Below are positions 14,375 to 20,287 of a stretch of DNA of 20,287 nucleotides, piece by piece (within the stretch, counting starts at the first letter, position 1; each line of letters starts with the position of its first letter). The stretch is from RGIG4608 sp045637205 (GTDB taxonomy: Bacteria; Bacillota; Clostridia; Oscillospirales; CAG-272): contig JAZTYY010000023.1 in assembly GCA_045637205.1 (NCBI GenBank), positions 1-20,287 on the forward strand, given 5' to 3'. The position numbers and the translations under genes were made by a program. The notes under the pieces were generated by a model. The model did no database searches and was not told the origin of the DNA. It saw only the letters and a list, made by a program, of their open reading frames with translations.

Positions 14375-16657
14375 TTATTTCTTGTTTTTGGGTTTTCTGA
14401 TTCTATTAAGCTGCTTATTCATCTTAAGGAGCTCTTCCTTTGTAAATGAAATATTAGCCATACCAATCATAGATGTAAGACGAAGAATTGTGAAGCTTCC
14501 AAGCATATCCATAAGTCCACCCATAGCAGACATATCGATTGAGAAGCCACCCTTCTTTTCACCCTTTGCTTCGCTCTTCTTATTGGCATCCATCTTTTTC
14601 TTCATCGTAAGTCCAAGTCTAAGAGCCCAAATCTTACCGCCAAGTGTAGCAAAGATATCACCAAATTTGTCATTAAGAGAGAAACGACCTTCAGGAGCTT
14701 CAACGTCAAACCAGTTAAGAATTGCGCCCTTTTCAACAAGAACGTAATCCATATTCATTTCATCTACCTTGCGAATTGTACCCTCATCAGTAAATTCACC
14801 GGCCTTAGCAACGATTGTGCTTTCACCCTCGTTCTTAACATCAAAGTAGAAGAAGTGGTCTTCAGCTGTCTTCTTACCAATAGAAACTCCGTTAACGAAA
14901 AGCTCAACTTCAGGAAGGTTAGAGTAAACTGTTACCTTTGTAACGTCTTCAACTCTATCAATATATCTTTTACCGCAAAGGTGAACAAAAGGAGCTTCTT
15001 TAGGAGAACGGAGCCATGCCTTATAAGCATAGAAGGAGTCCTTCTTATACTTTCTATCCATGGTCATAAGACCCTTATGGTTCTGTCCGTTTTCACCGCC
15101 TTCAGCTCTTGCGTCAGCGCCGAAGTCGAACATGTTCCATACGTGAGTAGCCCACATATATTTTCTTGAGAAGAGCTGCTTGATAAGTTCTTCGTGATAG
15201 TACGCCTGATATTCCTCAGTATAGTCACCCTGCTTAGGATCGCTTGTGTGCCAGTTAAGAGCTTCGCAACCGTATTCAGAGCATCCAATCGGAATGGAGG
15301 GGTGCATTGCATGGAACTTGTCAAACCAAGGGCCATTCATAGAAGTTTCACCACCGTACCAACCGAAGTAGTGGTTGTAGGAAACAACATCAGGAATCTG
15401 AATATAGGGGTCGTCCATCTTACACATTGAAACTGCTGCGATAGTTGTAAGACGAGTCTTGTCCATTTCATGACAAAGATTGTTAAGAATCTTGTGGTTT
15501 TCAAGAAGGTCATTGTCAGAACCTGCAATAGAGATTTCGTTAGAAAGTCCCCAAACCACGATCGAGGGGTGGTTATAGTTCTGAGAGATGAGTTCCTTCA
15601 TTTGTGTTATTGTATTTTCACGGCCTGTAGGCATGTGTCTTGAAATGTAAGGAATTTCTGCCCAAACAACCATACCGTATTCGTCACAAAGATCATAGAA
15701 ATACTGATCGTGTTGATAGTGAGCAAGACGGATAGTTGTTGCGCCCATTTCCCAAATGTATTCCATATCTTCCTTGTGATGTTCGGGAAGAAGTGCGTTA
15801 CCAAAACCAAGTCTATCCTGGTGACGAGAAACACCGCGAAGAGGATATTCCTCACCGTTGAGGATGAAACCATTATTAGGATCTATCTTAAAGCTTCTGC
15901 AACCAAAACGAGCAGATACGTTATCAAGTACGCTATCTCCATTTACAATTGCTGCTTTAGCAGTGTAGAGGTAAGGATCCTTTCTACCATGCCAAAGGTG
16001 TACGTTTTCGATTGTAAAATTAACAACCTTATCAGAAGAACGAAGTTCAGCAACTGTATTGCCTTCCTTATCGCAGATTGTATAGAGATATTCAGCGCCT
16101 GCAGAAAGCTCAGTTGAATAAACCTCAATTTCAACATTTGCATTTTTTCCGTCAACTACGGGAGTAACCTTAATGCCGGGCGCTCCATAATAGTCAAGGT
16201 CAAAGTGAGTAGCAGCAACTGCAATGATATTTACATTTCTATATATACCACCATAGAAAGTAAAGTCAGCCATCTGGGGATAAACTGTTTCGTTTGCAGA
16301 GTTGTCAACAACAATTGCAAGAACGTTTTCTTCAGCAAGATCGTTTGTGAGATTTACTCTCCATGTTGAATAACCACCATCGTGGTGAGCAAGATGCTTA
16401 CCGTTAAGATAAACGTCTGCAGAAGAGTTTGCACCCTGGATTTCAAGATAGTGAAGCTCACCTGCGGGGAGTTCATTTTTTACAAAAGATTTTGTGTAAA
16501 CACAAGAACCGCGGAAGTAATCGTTACCGCCGTCCTGACCGTCCACTGCATTCCAAGAATGAGGGAGATTAACAAGCTCTGCGTTTTCTTTTACATTAAT
16601 ATCAGCAGTTGCCTTATAAAAGTTCCAAGAGTTGTTAAAATTAAGAATGGATCTCAT
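14375..16657 (-). CDS. Glycoside hydrolase family 2 enzyme (beta-galactosidase-like) with an unusual C-terminal tail
   Basis: Retaining exo-glycosidase, probably beta-galactosidase or a related beta-glycosidase, 760 aa. Order of domains: sugar-binding jelly roll about 1-150, immunoglobulin-like about 160-255, TIM barrel about 260-550 with acid/base Glu374 in LSNEIS and nucleophile Glu461 in CSEYGCE. Next comes a DUF4982-like beta domain about 565-640 (VTVYSNLPEVELFVNG). The final 120 residues are unlike the GH2 core: LNWFDVEAPEGRFSLNDKFGDIF, a lysine-rich stretch at 686-703, a Met/Gly-rich segment and KEELLKMNKQLNRIRK. I believe similar tails occur on other clostridial glycosidases but know no function. 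No signal peptide, so the enzyme is intracellular. AGGAGG precedes the ATG. It is divergent from a GPH symporter, which would supply the substrate. Confidence 0.92.
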   Translation of the reverse strand: MRSILNFNNSWNFYKATADINVKENAELVNLPHSWNAVDGQDGGNDYFRGSCVYTKSFVKNELPAGELHYLEIQGANSSADVYLNGKHLAHHDGGYSTWRVNLTNDLAEENVLAIVVDNSANETVYPQMADFTFYGGIYRNVNIIAVAATHFDLDYYGAPGIKVTPVVDGKNANVEIEVYSTELSAGAEYLYTICDKEGNTVAELRSSDKVVNFTIENVHLWHGRKDPYLYTAKAAIVNGDSVLDNVSARFGCRSFKIDPNNGFILNGEEYPLRGVSRHQDRLGFGNALLPEHHKEDMEYIWEMGATTIRLAHYQHDQYFYDLCDEYGMVVWAEIPYISRHMPTGRENTITQMKELISQNYNHPSIVVWGLSNEISIAGSDNDLLENHKILNNLCHEMDKTRLTTIAAVSMCKMDDPYIQIPDVVSYNHYFGWYGGETSMNGPWFDKFHAMHPSIPIGCSEYGCEALNWHTSDPKQGDYTEEYQAYYHEELIKQLFSRKYMWATHVWNMFDFGADARAEGGENGQNHKGLMTMDRKYKKDSFYAYKAWLRSPKEAPFVHLCGKRYIDRVEDVTKVTVYSNLPEVELFVNGVSIGKKTAEDHFFYFDVKNEGESTIVAKAGEFTDEGTIRKVDEMNMDYVLVEKGAILNWFDVEAPEGRFSLNDKFGDIFATLGGKIWALRLGLTMKKKMDANKKSEAKGEKKGGFSIDMSAMGGLMDMLGSFTILRLTSMIGMANISFTKEELLKMNKQLNRIRKPKNKK

Positions 16658-16714
16658 TAAATTTGCCTCCTAAAATTATAAATAAACATAATTTCGCATT
16701 ATATTACATTTTAC

Positions 16715-16743
16715 ATTATACCCATTTTTTCGTCTTTTGTCAA
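16715..16743 (-). promoter_or_regulatory. Perfect-consensus sigma-A promoter for the GH2 gene
   Basis: Minus strand TTGACA (complement of 16738-16743), 17-nt spacer, TATAAT (complement of 16715-16720). Both hexamers match the consensus exactly. The start is near 16708. Confidence 0.88.
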
Positions 16744-16809
16744 GAGCATTTAAAAAATGTTAACAACTACTGAATATTGCTAAATTTATGAATATAATTC
16801 ATTTTTTGT

Positions 16810-16833
16810 TAATTATTACTTTACTAATAATTA
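16810..16833. promoter_or_regulatory. Candidate operator: inverted repeat abutting the symporter -35
   Basis: TAATTATTA (16810-16818), 6-nt centre, TAATAATTA (16825-16833): a perfect 9-bp inverted repeat ending at the base before the -35 of the symporter promoter. A smaller one, ATGAAT-ATA-ATTCAT, lies nearby at about 16787-16801. The region is AT-rich, so chance is possible. No regulator gene is adjacent. Confidence 0.35.
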
Positions 16834-16862
16834 TTGACAAAAAGAGCAAAATATTGTATAAT
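16834..16862 (+). promoter_or_regulatory. Perfect-consensus sigma-A promoter for the GPH symporter
   Basis: TTGACA (16834-16839), 17-nt spacer, TATAAT (16857-16862), both exact. The start is near 16869; the 40-nt leader ends in GGAGG. Confidence 0.9.
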
Positions 16863-16908
16863 AGTCTCTGCGACACTTTCGTGAGTAAAAAAATATTTGG
16901 AGGATGTT

Positions 16909-18414
16909 ATGTCTAAAAAAACAGTTCAGTTAGACGCAAACGGCCATCGCAAATTTGGCATGCGTGATAACTTAGCATATGCAGCCGGTGACCTTGGTTG
17001 TAATATGAGCTTTGCACTTAAAGGCACTATTATGCCATTATTCTGGACACAGGTAATGGGTCTTAGTGCTTGGTATTCCATCTTGATTGTTATTCTTCAG
17101 GTTTGGGATGCTATTAATGACCCACTTATTGGTACAATCGTTGACTCTGACAGACACAAGTACAAGAGAAATAAGTTTCTTCAGTACATCTGGATAGGTT
17201 CTATCGGTCTTATCATTGGTGGTGCTTGTTGTTTCCTTCCTTTCCCCAGTGCTCCTACATGGGCAAAAATTATCATCTTTATGGCAGGATACGTTGTTTG
17301 GGATGCCTTCTACACAGTTGCTAACGTTCCTTACGGTTCACTTCTTTCTTTGATTTCTAAAGAACCCGCTGACCGTGCATCTCTTTCCGCTTGGAGATCT
17401 ATTGGTGGTGCTGTTGGTAATGTTATCCCCATGGTTATTCTTCCTCTTCTTGTATATAATAAAGATGGTTCTCTCAACGGTTACATGGTATTCATTGCAG
17501 CTCTCGTAATGGGTGCTCTTGGATTCCTTTGCTTCCAGTTCATGATTAAGAACACTGAAATCCGTGTTGATACTGAAATCAACTTCAACGAAGAACAACC
17601 CAAATTCAACTTGTTCAAAGCTTTGGGTAACTTTATAAAGAACCGTCCTGCAGTTGGTGCTACTATCGCCGCTATGGGTATGTTCATTGGTATGCAGGGT
17701 GCTTCTACAGCAGTTGCAGTAACATTCCAGATTTACTTTGATAACCCTGGAATTTCTGGTATTGTAAGCTTCTTCACTATGATTCCGATTTTGGTATTTA
17801 CACCTCTTGCTCGTAAGATGGTTACAAAATTTGGTAAAAAAGAGTTGTCCATGATTGGTGCTCTTTGCTATATAGCTGGTGCTTTTGTTTTGTTCCTTGC
17901 TCCTTTAGGAATTATCCACGTTACTGAAGATAATACCATTTTGGACCTTATTATGTACATTCTCGCACAGCTTATTATGGCACTTGGCTTGGGTATTTAC
18001 TCAACTGTATCTTGGGCTATGATGGGTGATGCTATTGACTATAACGAGTGGAAAACTGGTAATAGAGAAGAAGGCGTTGTATATTCACTTCACTCTTTCT
18101 TCAGAAAGCTCGCTCAGGGTGTAGGCCCCGCAGTTGCTTTGACTATTATGGAAGCTATGGGTTATGTAAATAATGCTCATCTCGATGCAGACGGAAACTA
18201 TGTTGAGCTTGCATCAGGCGAAGTAGGTAGTGTTATTAATGTTAACTGGCTTAGCTGGGATTTCGCATTAAATCTTCGTACTCTTGTTGCTATTTTGTTC
18301 CTTGTTGCAGGTGTAATGCTCTTTGTAGGTCTTGGACTTGTTTATAACCTTGACAAAAAGACACTTGAAAAGATGAATAAAGAACTTGATGCACGTCACG
18401 CTGCAAACAAATAA
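16909..18414 (+). CDS. GPH-family sugar:cation symporter (MFS)
   Basis: Glycoside-pentoside-hexuronide:cation symporter of the major facilitator superfamily, 501 aa, importing a glycoside with Na+ or H+ across the cytoplasmic membrane. The MelB-type signature DAINDPLIGTIVDSDRHKYK near residues 66-85 is intact, as are NVPYGSLLSLISK near 140 and the later DAIDYNEWKTGNREEGVVYS that marks this family. Twelve hydrophobic segments are apparent. ATG 16909 is chosen because GGAGG lies 5 nt upstream; an in-frame TTG at 16897 lies on that site. A weakly hydrophilic insertion occurs before the last helices (about 420-445, HLDADGNYVELASGEVG). Divergent from the GH2 glycosidase with a shared 250-bp control region, so the pair forms an uptake-and-cleavage module, probably for a beta-linked disaccharide; the sugar is not determinable from sequence. 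Confidence 0.93.
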   Translation: MSKKTVQLDANGHRKFGMRDNLAYAAGDLGCNMSFALKGTIMPLFWTQVMGLSAWYSILIVILQVWDAINDPLIGTIVDSDRHKYKRNKFLQYIWIGSIGLIIGGACCFLPFPSAPTWAKIIIFMAGYVVWDAFYTVANVPYGSLLSLISKEPADRASLSAWRSIGGAVGNVIPMVILPLLVYNKDGSLNGYMVFIAALVMGALGFLCFQFMIKNTEIRVDTEINFNEEQPKFNLFKALGNFIKNRPAVGATIAAMGMFIGMQGASTAVAVTFQIYFDNPGISGIVSFFTMIPILVFTPLARKMVTKFGKKELSMIGALCYIAGAFVLFLAPLGIIHVTEDNTILDLIMYILAQLIMALGLGIYSTVSWAMMGDAIDYNEWKTGNREEGVVYSLHSFFRKLAQGVGPAVALTIMEAMGYVNNAHLDADGNYVELASGEVGSVINVNWLSWDFALNLRTLVAILFLVAGVMLFVGLGLVYNLDKKTLEKMNKELDARHAANK

Positions 18415-18440
18415 TTTATAGACATAATTATTAATTTAAT

Positions 18441-18474
18441 AAAAAAGCAACACCGATTTCGGTGTTGCTTTTTT
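18441..18474. terminator. Two-way terminator between the symporter and sigF
   Basis: AAAAAAGCAACACCG (18441-18455), loop ATTT, perfect complement at 18460-18474, T-runs on both strands. On the minus strand the stem starts within the sigF stop codon, so the two features share two bases. Confidence 0.92.
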
Positions 18475-19228
18475 ATATTCCTAACAAATCTTCTCTTAAG
18501 GTGGCAAGTATCTTCTTCTCCTCACGTGAAACCTTGACCTGTGAAAGTCCCAAGGCATCAGCAACCTGCTGTTGAGTCATATTTCTATAATATCTTAGCG
18601 TTATTATTCTTTGCCACTCCTTAGGCAAGCGCGCAATCACTTGACCAAGCGCTATTCTATCATTCATTTTCTCTATCTCACGGTCATCTGAGCAAAGCTG
18701 ACTTTCAAGTGTCAGCTTTTCATCGTCACCATAGCTTTCAGATAACGAAGAAATGGGGTTTATCGTTTCAAGAGCAATTGCAGCATCTTCAACCGATATT
18801 CCACAAATATCGGCAAGCTCGGCTATGGTAGGCTCCCTTCCTTCATCTGTCAAAATTTTATTTCGAGCGCGCCCTATATCCATGGATAGCTTTTTGTAAA
18901 TTCGGCTTATTTTGATTGGTCCCTCATCGCGCAAATGCCTCTTGATTTCACCCATTATAAGAGGGACGGCATATGTCGAAAAAACAACCTCCCTCTCAAA
19001 CGAAAACGAGCGCACAGCCTTTATCATTCCAATCGTGCCTATTTGCACAAGATCGTCATAGTCCGTCCCTCTATCTCGAAATCGCAATGCAATGGAGCGC
19101 ACAAGCCCCATATTTTCTTCTATAATCAACTCAAGCGCAAGCATTGCATCTTCTTCGTCCTCACCCTGTGCGCGATAAATAAGGTCAAAATTGCGGCTTC
19201 CACGCTCCGTTTTTATGCAACCGTTCAT
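18473..19228 (-). CDS. sigF: Forespore sigma factor sigma-F
   Basis: RNA polymerase sigma-70 family, SigB/F/G group, 251 aa; the first forespore-specific sigma factor, kept inactive by SpoIIAB until septation. Region 2 is clear (ENMGLVRSIALRF, then DYDDLVQIGTIGMIKAV and FSTYAVPLIMGEIKRHLRD at about 38-101), region 3 follows (REPTIAELADICGIS), and region 4 has the helix-turn-helix TQQQVADALGLSQVKVSREEKK at about 218-239. sigF rather than sigG is chosen because the two genes before it are spoIIAA and spoIIAB in the canonical order. The ATG follows TTGGAG; the gap from spoIIAB is 22 nt. The expected downstream dacF is absent; the operon ends at a terminator shared with the GPH symporter. Confidence 0.95.
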   Translation of the reverse strand: MNGCIKTERGSRNFDLIYRAQGEDEEDAMLALELIIEENMGLVRSIALRFRDRGTDYDDLVQIGTIGMIKAVRSFSFEREVVFSTYAVPLIMGEIKRHLRDEGPIKISRIYKKLSMDIGRARNKILTDEGREPTIAELADICGISVEDAAIALETINPISSLSESYGDDEKLTLESQLCSDDREIEKMNDRIALGQVIARLPKEWQRIITLRYYRNMTQQQVADALGLSQVKVSREEKKILATLREDLLGI

Positions 19229-19250
19229 ACAAACTCCAATAATCTTTATT

Positions 19251-19703
19251 TCAGCGACCCTTGATTATCTTATAAAGTGTAATAGAAGTCCCCCTTCCCA
19301 CCTTACTACTTACTCTAATTGAGTCAGTAAAGCTCTCCATTACAGTAAAGCCCATGCCGCTGCGCTCTCCTGCGCGATCGGTGGTATAAAGAGGCGTGCG
19401 AGCAGTTTTAACGTCGTCAATGCCACAACCCTTATCCTTTATTTTTATCTTTACAACTGAATTTTCAAGCAAGTCAACTGTTATGTAAATATATCCAATA
19501 GAATCACGGTATGCATGAACTATGGAATTTGTAACCGCCTCTGAGAGGGCGCATTTTATGTCCCCAAGCTCACTTGCCGTAGGATTTAATTGAGCACAAA
19601 ATGCCGCAACCGCCCCACGTGCTATTCCCTCGTTTACGGAATATGACGGCAAAACGAGATACATTGAATTAAGCACCCTGCCCTTCATCTCACTTCTCTT
19701 CAT
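19251..19703 (-). CDS. spoIIAB: Anti-sigma-F factor / serine kinase SpoIIAB
   Basis: GHKL-family protein kinase (150 aa) that binds and inhibits sigma-F and phosphorylates SpoIIAA, so the ATP/ADP state and the partner decide whether forespore transcription begins. ATP-binding features are intact: N box SEAVTNSIVHAY at about 49-60, G1 box DKGCGIDD near 89-96, and the G2-type loop GERSGMGFTVMESF near 111-124. Length is close to B. subtilis SpoIIAB (146 aa). The start overlaps the spoIIAA stop by ATGA, with AAGGAGG about 10 nt upstream inside spoIIAA, implying coupled synthesis of kinase and substrate as in other endospore formers. A short N-terminal extension (MKRSEMKGRVLN) precedes the usual beginning. 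Confidence 0.95.
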   Translation of the reverse strand: MKRSEMKGRVLNSMYLVLPSYSVNEGIARGAVAAFCAQLNPTASELGDIKCALSEAVTNSIVHAYRDSIGYIYITVDLLENSVVKIKIKDKGCGIDDVKTARTPLYTTDRAGERSGMGFTVMESFTDSIRVSSKVGRGTSITLYKIIKGR

Positions 19704-20047
19704 TTTTTAAGTTCCTCCTTGATGCTTTTCTCAATTTTTATCATTCGATCCATTCCCGCAAGAGAAAGAATTTTCATCACCGCCACCGTTGGCGCGCGTA
19801 ACGAAAGCGTGCCCCCAAGATCCTTGATTAATGAATAACGGCCCATAATAAGACCAAGCCCCGAAGAATCCATAAAGCTTATTTCGGATAAATCGAGCAC
19901 CATTTTTTGTGGCCTCAAATCGAATATTAGACCGTCAATTCCTGAGCGCACGTTAACGGCACCGTGGTGGTCAATTTCACCGACCAGCTTAATTTCAAGT
20001 ACACCGTCATTAAACTTATATATAAATCTTTTTTCTTCCTTAAGCAT
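19700..20047 (-). CDS. spoIIAA: Anti-sigma-F factor antagonist SpoIIAA
   Basis: STAS-domain protein (115 aa) that, when unphosphorylated, displaces sigma-F from SpoIIAB; the SpoIIE phosphatase reactivates it. The GEIDHHGAVNVR segment near 23-34 and LSEISFMDSSGLGLIMGRY at about 53-71 match B. subtilis SpoIIAA closely; Ser61, the first serine after the Asp, corresponds to the phosphorylated Ser58. ATG 20047 follows GGAGGG. It is the first gene of the spoIIA operon. I find no clean sigma-A or sigma-H promoter in the 100 bp upstream; two possible Spo0A boxes are listed separately. Confidence 0.95.
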   Translation of the reverse strand: MLKEEKRFIYKFNDGVLEIKLVGEIDHHGAVNVRSGIDGLIFDLRPQKMVLDLSEISFMDSSGLGLIMGRYSLIKDLGGTLSLRAPTVAVMKILSLAGMDRMIKIEKSIKEELKK

Positions 20048-20094
20048 AATTATCCCTCCGTTTTTTATTATTTTAACATTTGAATAACGTGAAA

Positions 20095-20135
20095 TTTGTC
20101 ATATTGTGCTGTACTTCAAATTTTGATTTGTCGAG
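20095..20135. promoter_or_regulatory. Two candidate Spo0A boxes upstream of spoIIAA
   Basis: TTTGTCATA (20095-20103) and TTTGTCGAG (20127-20135) each match the Spo0A box TTTGTCRAA at 8 of 9 positions. They lie 48-56 and 80-88 bp before the spoIIAA start, a sensible position since spoIIA is Spo0A-activated in Bacillus. The second overlaps a motif shared with the repeat near position 209, so it may be repeat sequence rather than a control site. Confidence 0.35.
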
Positions 20136-20287
20136 GAGATCTGAAGAAATGAAATCGTGGCAAAAGCCACGATGAAATCCAAACAAGTTTGGATGAAATC
20201 CTCGGCTTAATGCCTTGGATGAAATCAAATCCGCCTTTTATTAACCTGCCATAAGGCAGATTTCATCGCGCAAGCGATTTCATCCAC
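20115..20287. repeat. Hairpin-cluster repeat with GATGAAATC punctuation, right edge cut
   Basis: The 9-mer GATGAAATC recurs at 20171, 20192 and 20218, with an ATGAAATC variant at 20149, and as its inverse GATTTCATC at 20259 and 20276. Between successive copies sit short, different palindromes: CGTGGC-AAAA-GCCACG, CCAAAC-AA-GTTTGG, an imperfect CTCGGC/GCCTTGG, CTGCC-ATAA-GGCAG and GCG-CAA-GC. The cluster begins with the 15-bp motif (20115-20129) found inverted at 209-223. No reading frame of note crosses it. It runs off the window end, so its full length is unknown. Confidence 0.7.

Noticed and set aside
14375..18414. Similar KMNK-type C-terminal ends of the GH2 enzyme and the symporter
   Set aside because: The likeness covers under ten residues in amphipathic helices and the genes are divergent; most likely coincidence.
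20148..20287. Possible CRISPR array
   Set aside because: The repeated unit is only 9 bp, copies occur in both orientations, and the intervening segments are themselves palindromes, so it is not a CRISPR.

Overview
The window looks like chromosomal DNA from a spore-forming, Gram-positive, AT-rich anaerobe of class Clostridia, probably an uncultured gut lineage. The evidence is a complete spoIIAA-spoIIAB-sigF operon, strong GGAGG ribosome binding sites, consensus sigma-A promoters with 17-bp spacers, a MecA adaptor, a GPH sugar symporter paired with a GH2 enzyme, and several families of structured intergenic repeats of a kind often seen in gut Clostridia. The family-level taxonomy is inference.

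Layout, left to right. 1-276: a structured repeat and the terminator of the first operon. 277-3117 (minus): asnS followed by a subgroup Ic aspartate aminotransferase, from one consensus promoter. 3171-3328: a MITE-like repeat of about 160 bp. 3374-6367 (minus): an XPD/DinG-type iron-sulfur helicase followed 14 nt later by a small lipoprotein. 6384-7080 (plus): mecA. 7081-7204 (minus): tRNA-Thr(GGT). 7312-8859 (minus): a divergent ThyX-like protein and a PgeF/YfiH purine nucleoside phosphorylase, separated by one nucleotide. 8881-10949 (plus): trpS, a terminator, then a MraY/WecA/TagO-family phosphosugar transferase whose Shine-Dalgarno lies in the terminator stem. 10976-13007 (minus): rimO and pgsA. 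13061-14364 (plus): hpt and an RluA-family pseudouridine synthase overlapping by ATGA. 14375-18474: a divergent GH2 glycosidase / GPH symporter pair, both from perfect TTGACA-17-TATAAT promoters. 18473-20047 (minus): spoIIAA-spoIIAB-sigF. 20108-20287: a second intergenic repeat made of short hairpins separated by GATGAAATC, cut by the window end.

Functionally this is mostly a housekeeping neighbourhood: aminoacylation (asnS, trpS, tRNA-Thr), amino-acid transamination, phospholipid and cell-wall precursor synthesis, ribosome and RNA modification, purine salvage (hpt, pgeF), proteolysis control (mecA) and forespore commitment (spoIIA). One carbohydrate-utilisation module is inserted among these. 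No phage, insertion sequence, CRISPR array or complete defence system is visible. The least ordinary items are the ThyX-like protein with a degraded signature motif coupled to a nucleoside phosphorylase, the repeat elements, the terminator/Shine-Dalgarno overlap before the MraY-family gene, and the unassigned C-terminal tail of the GH2 enzyme.
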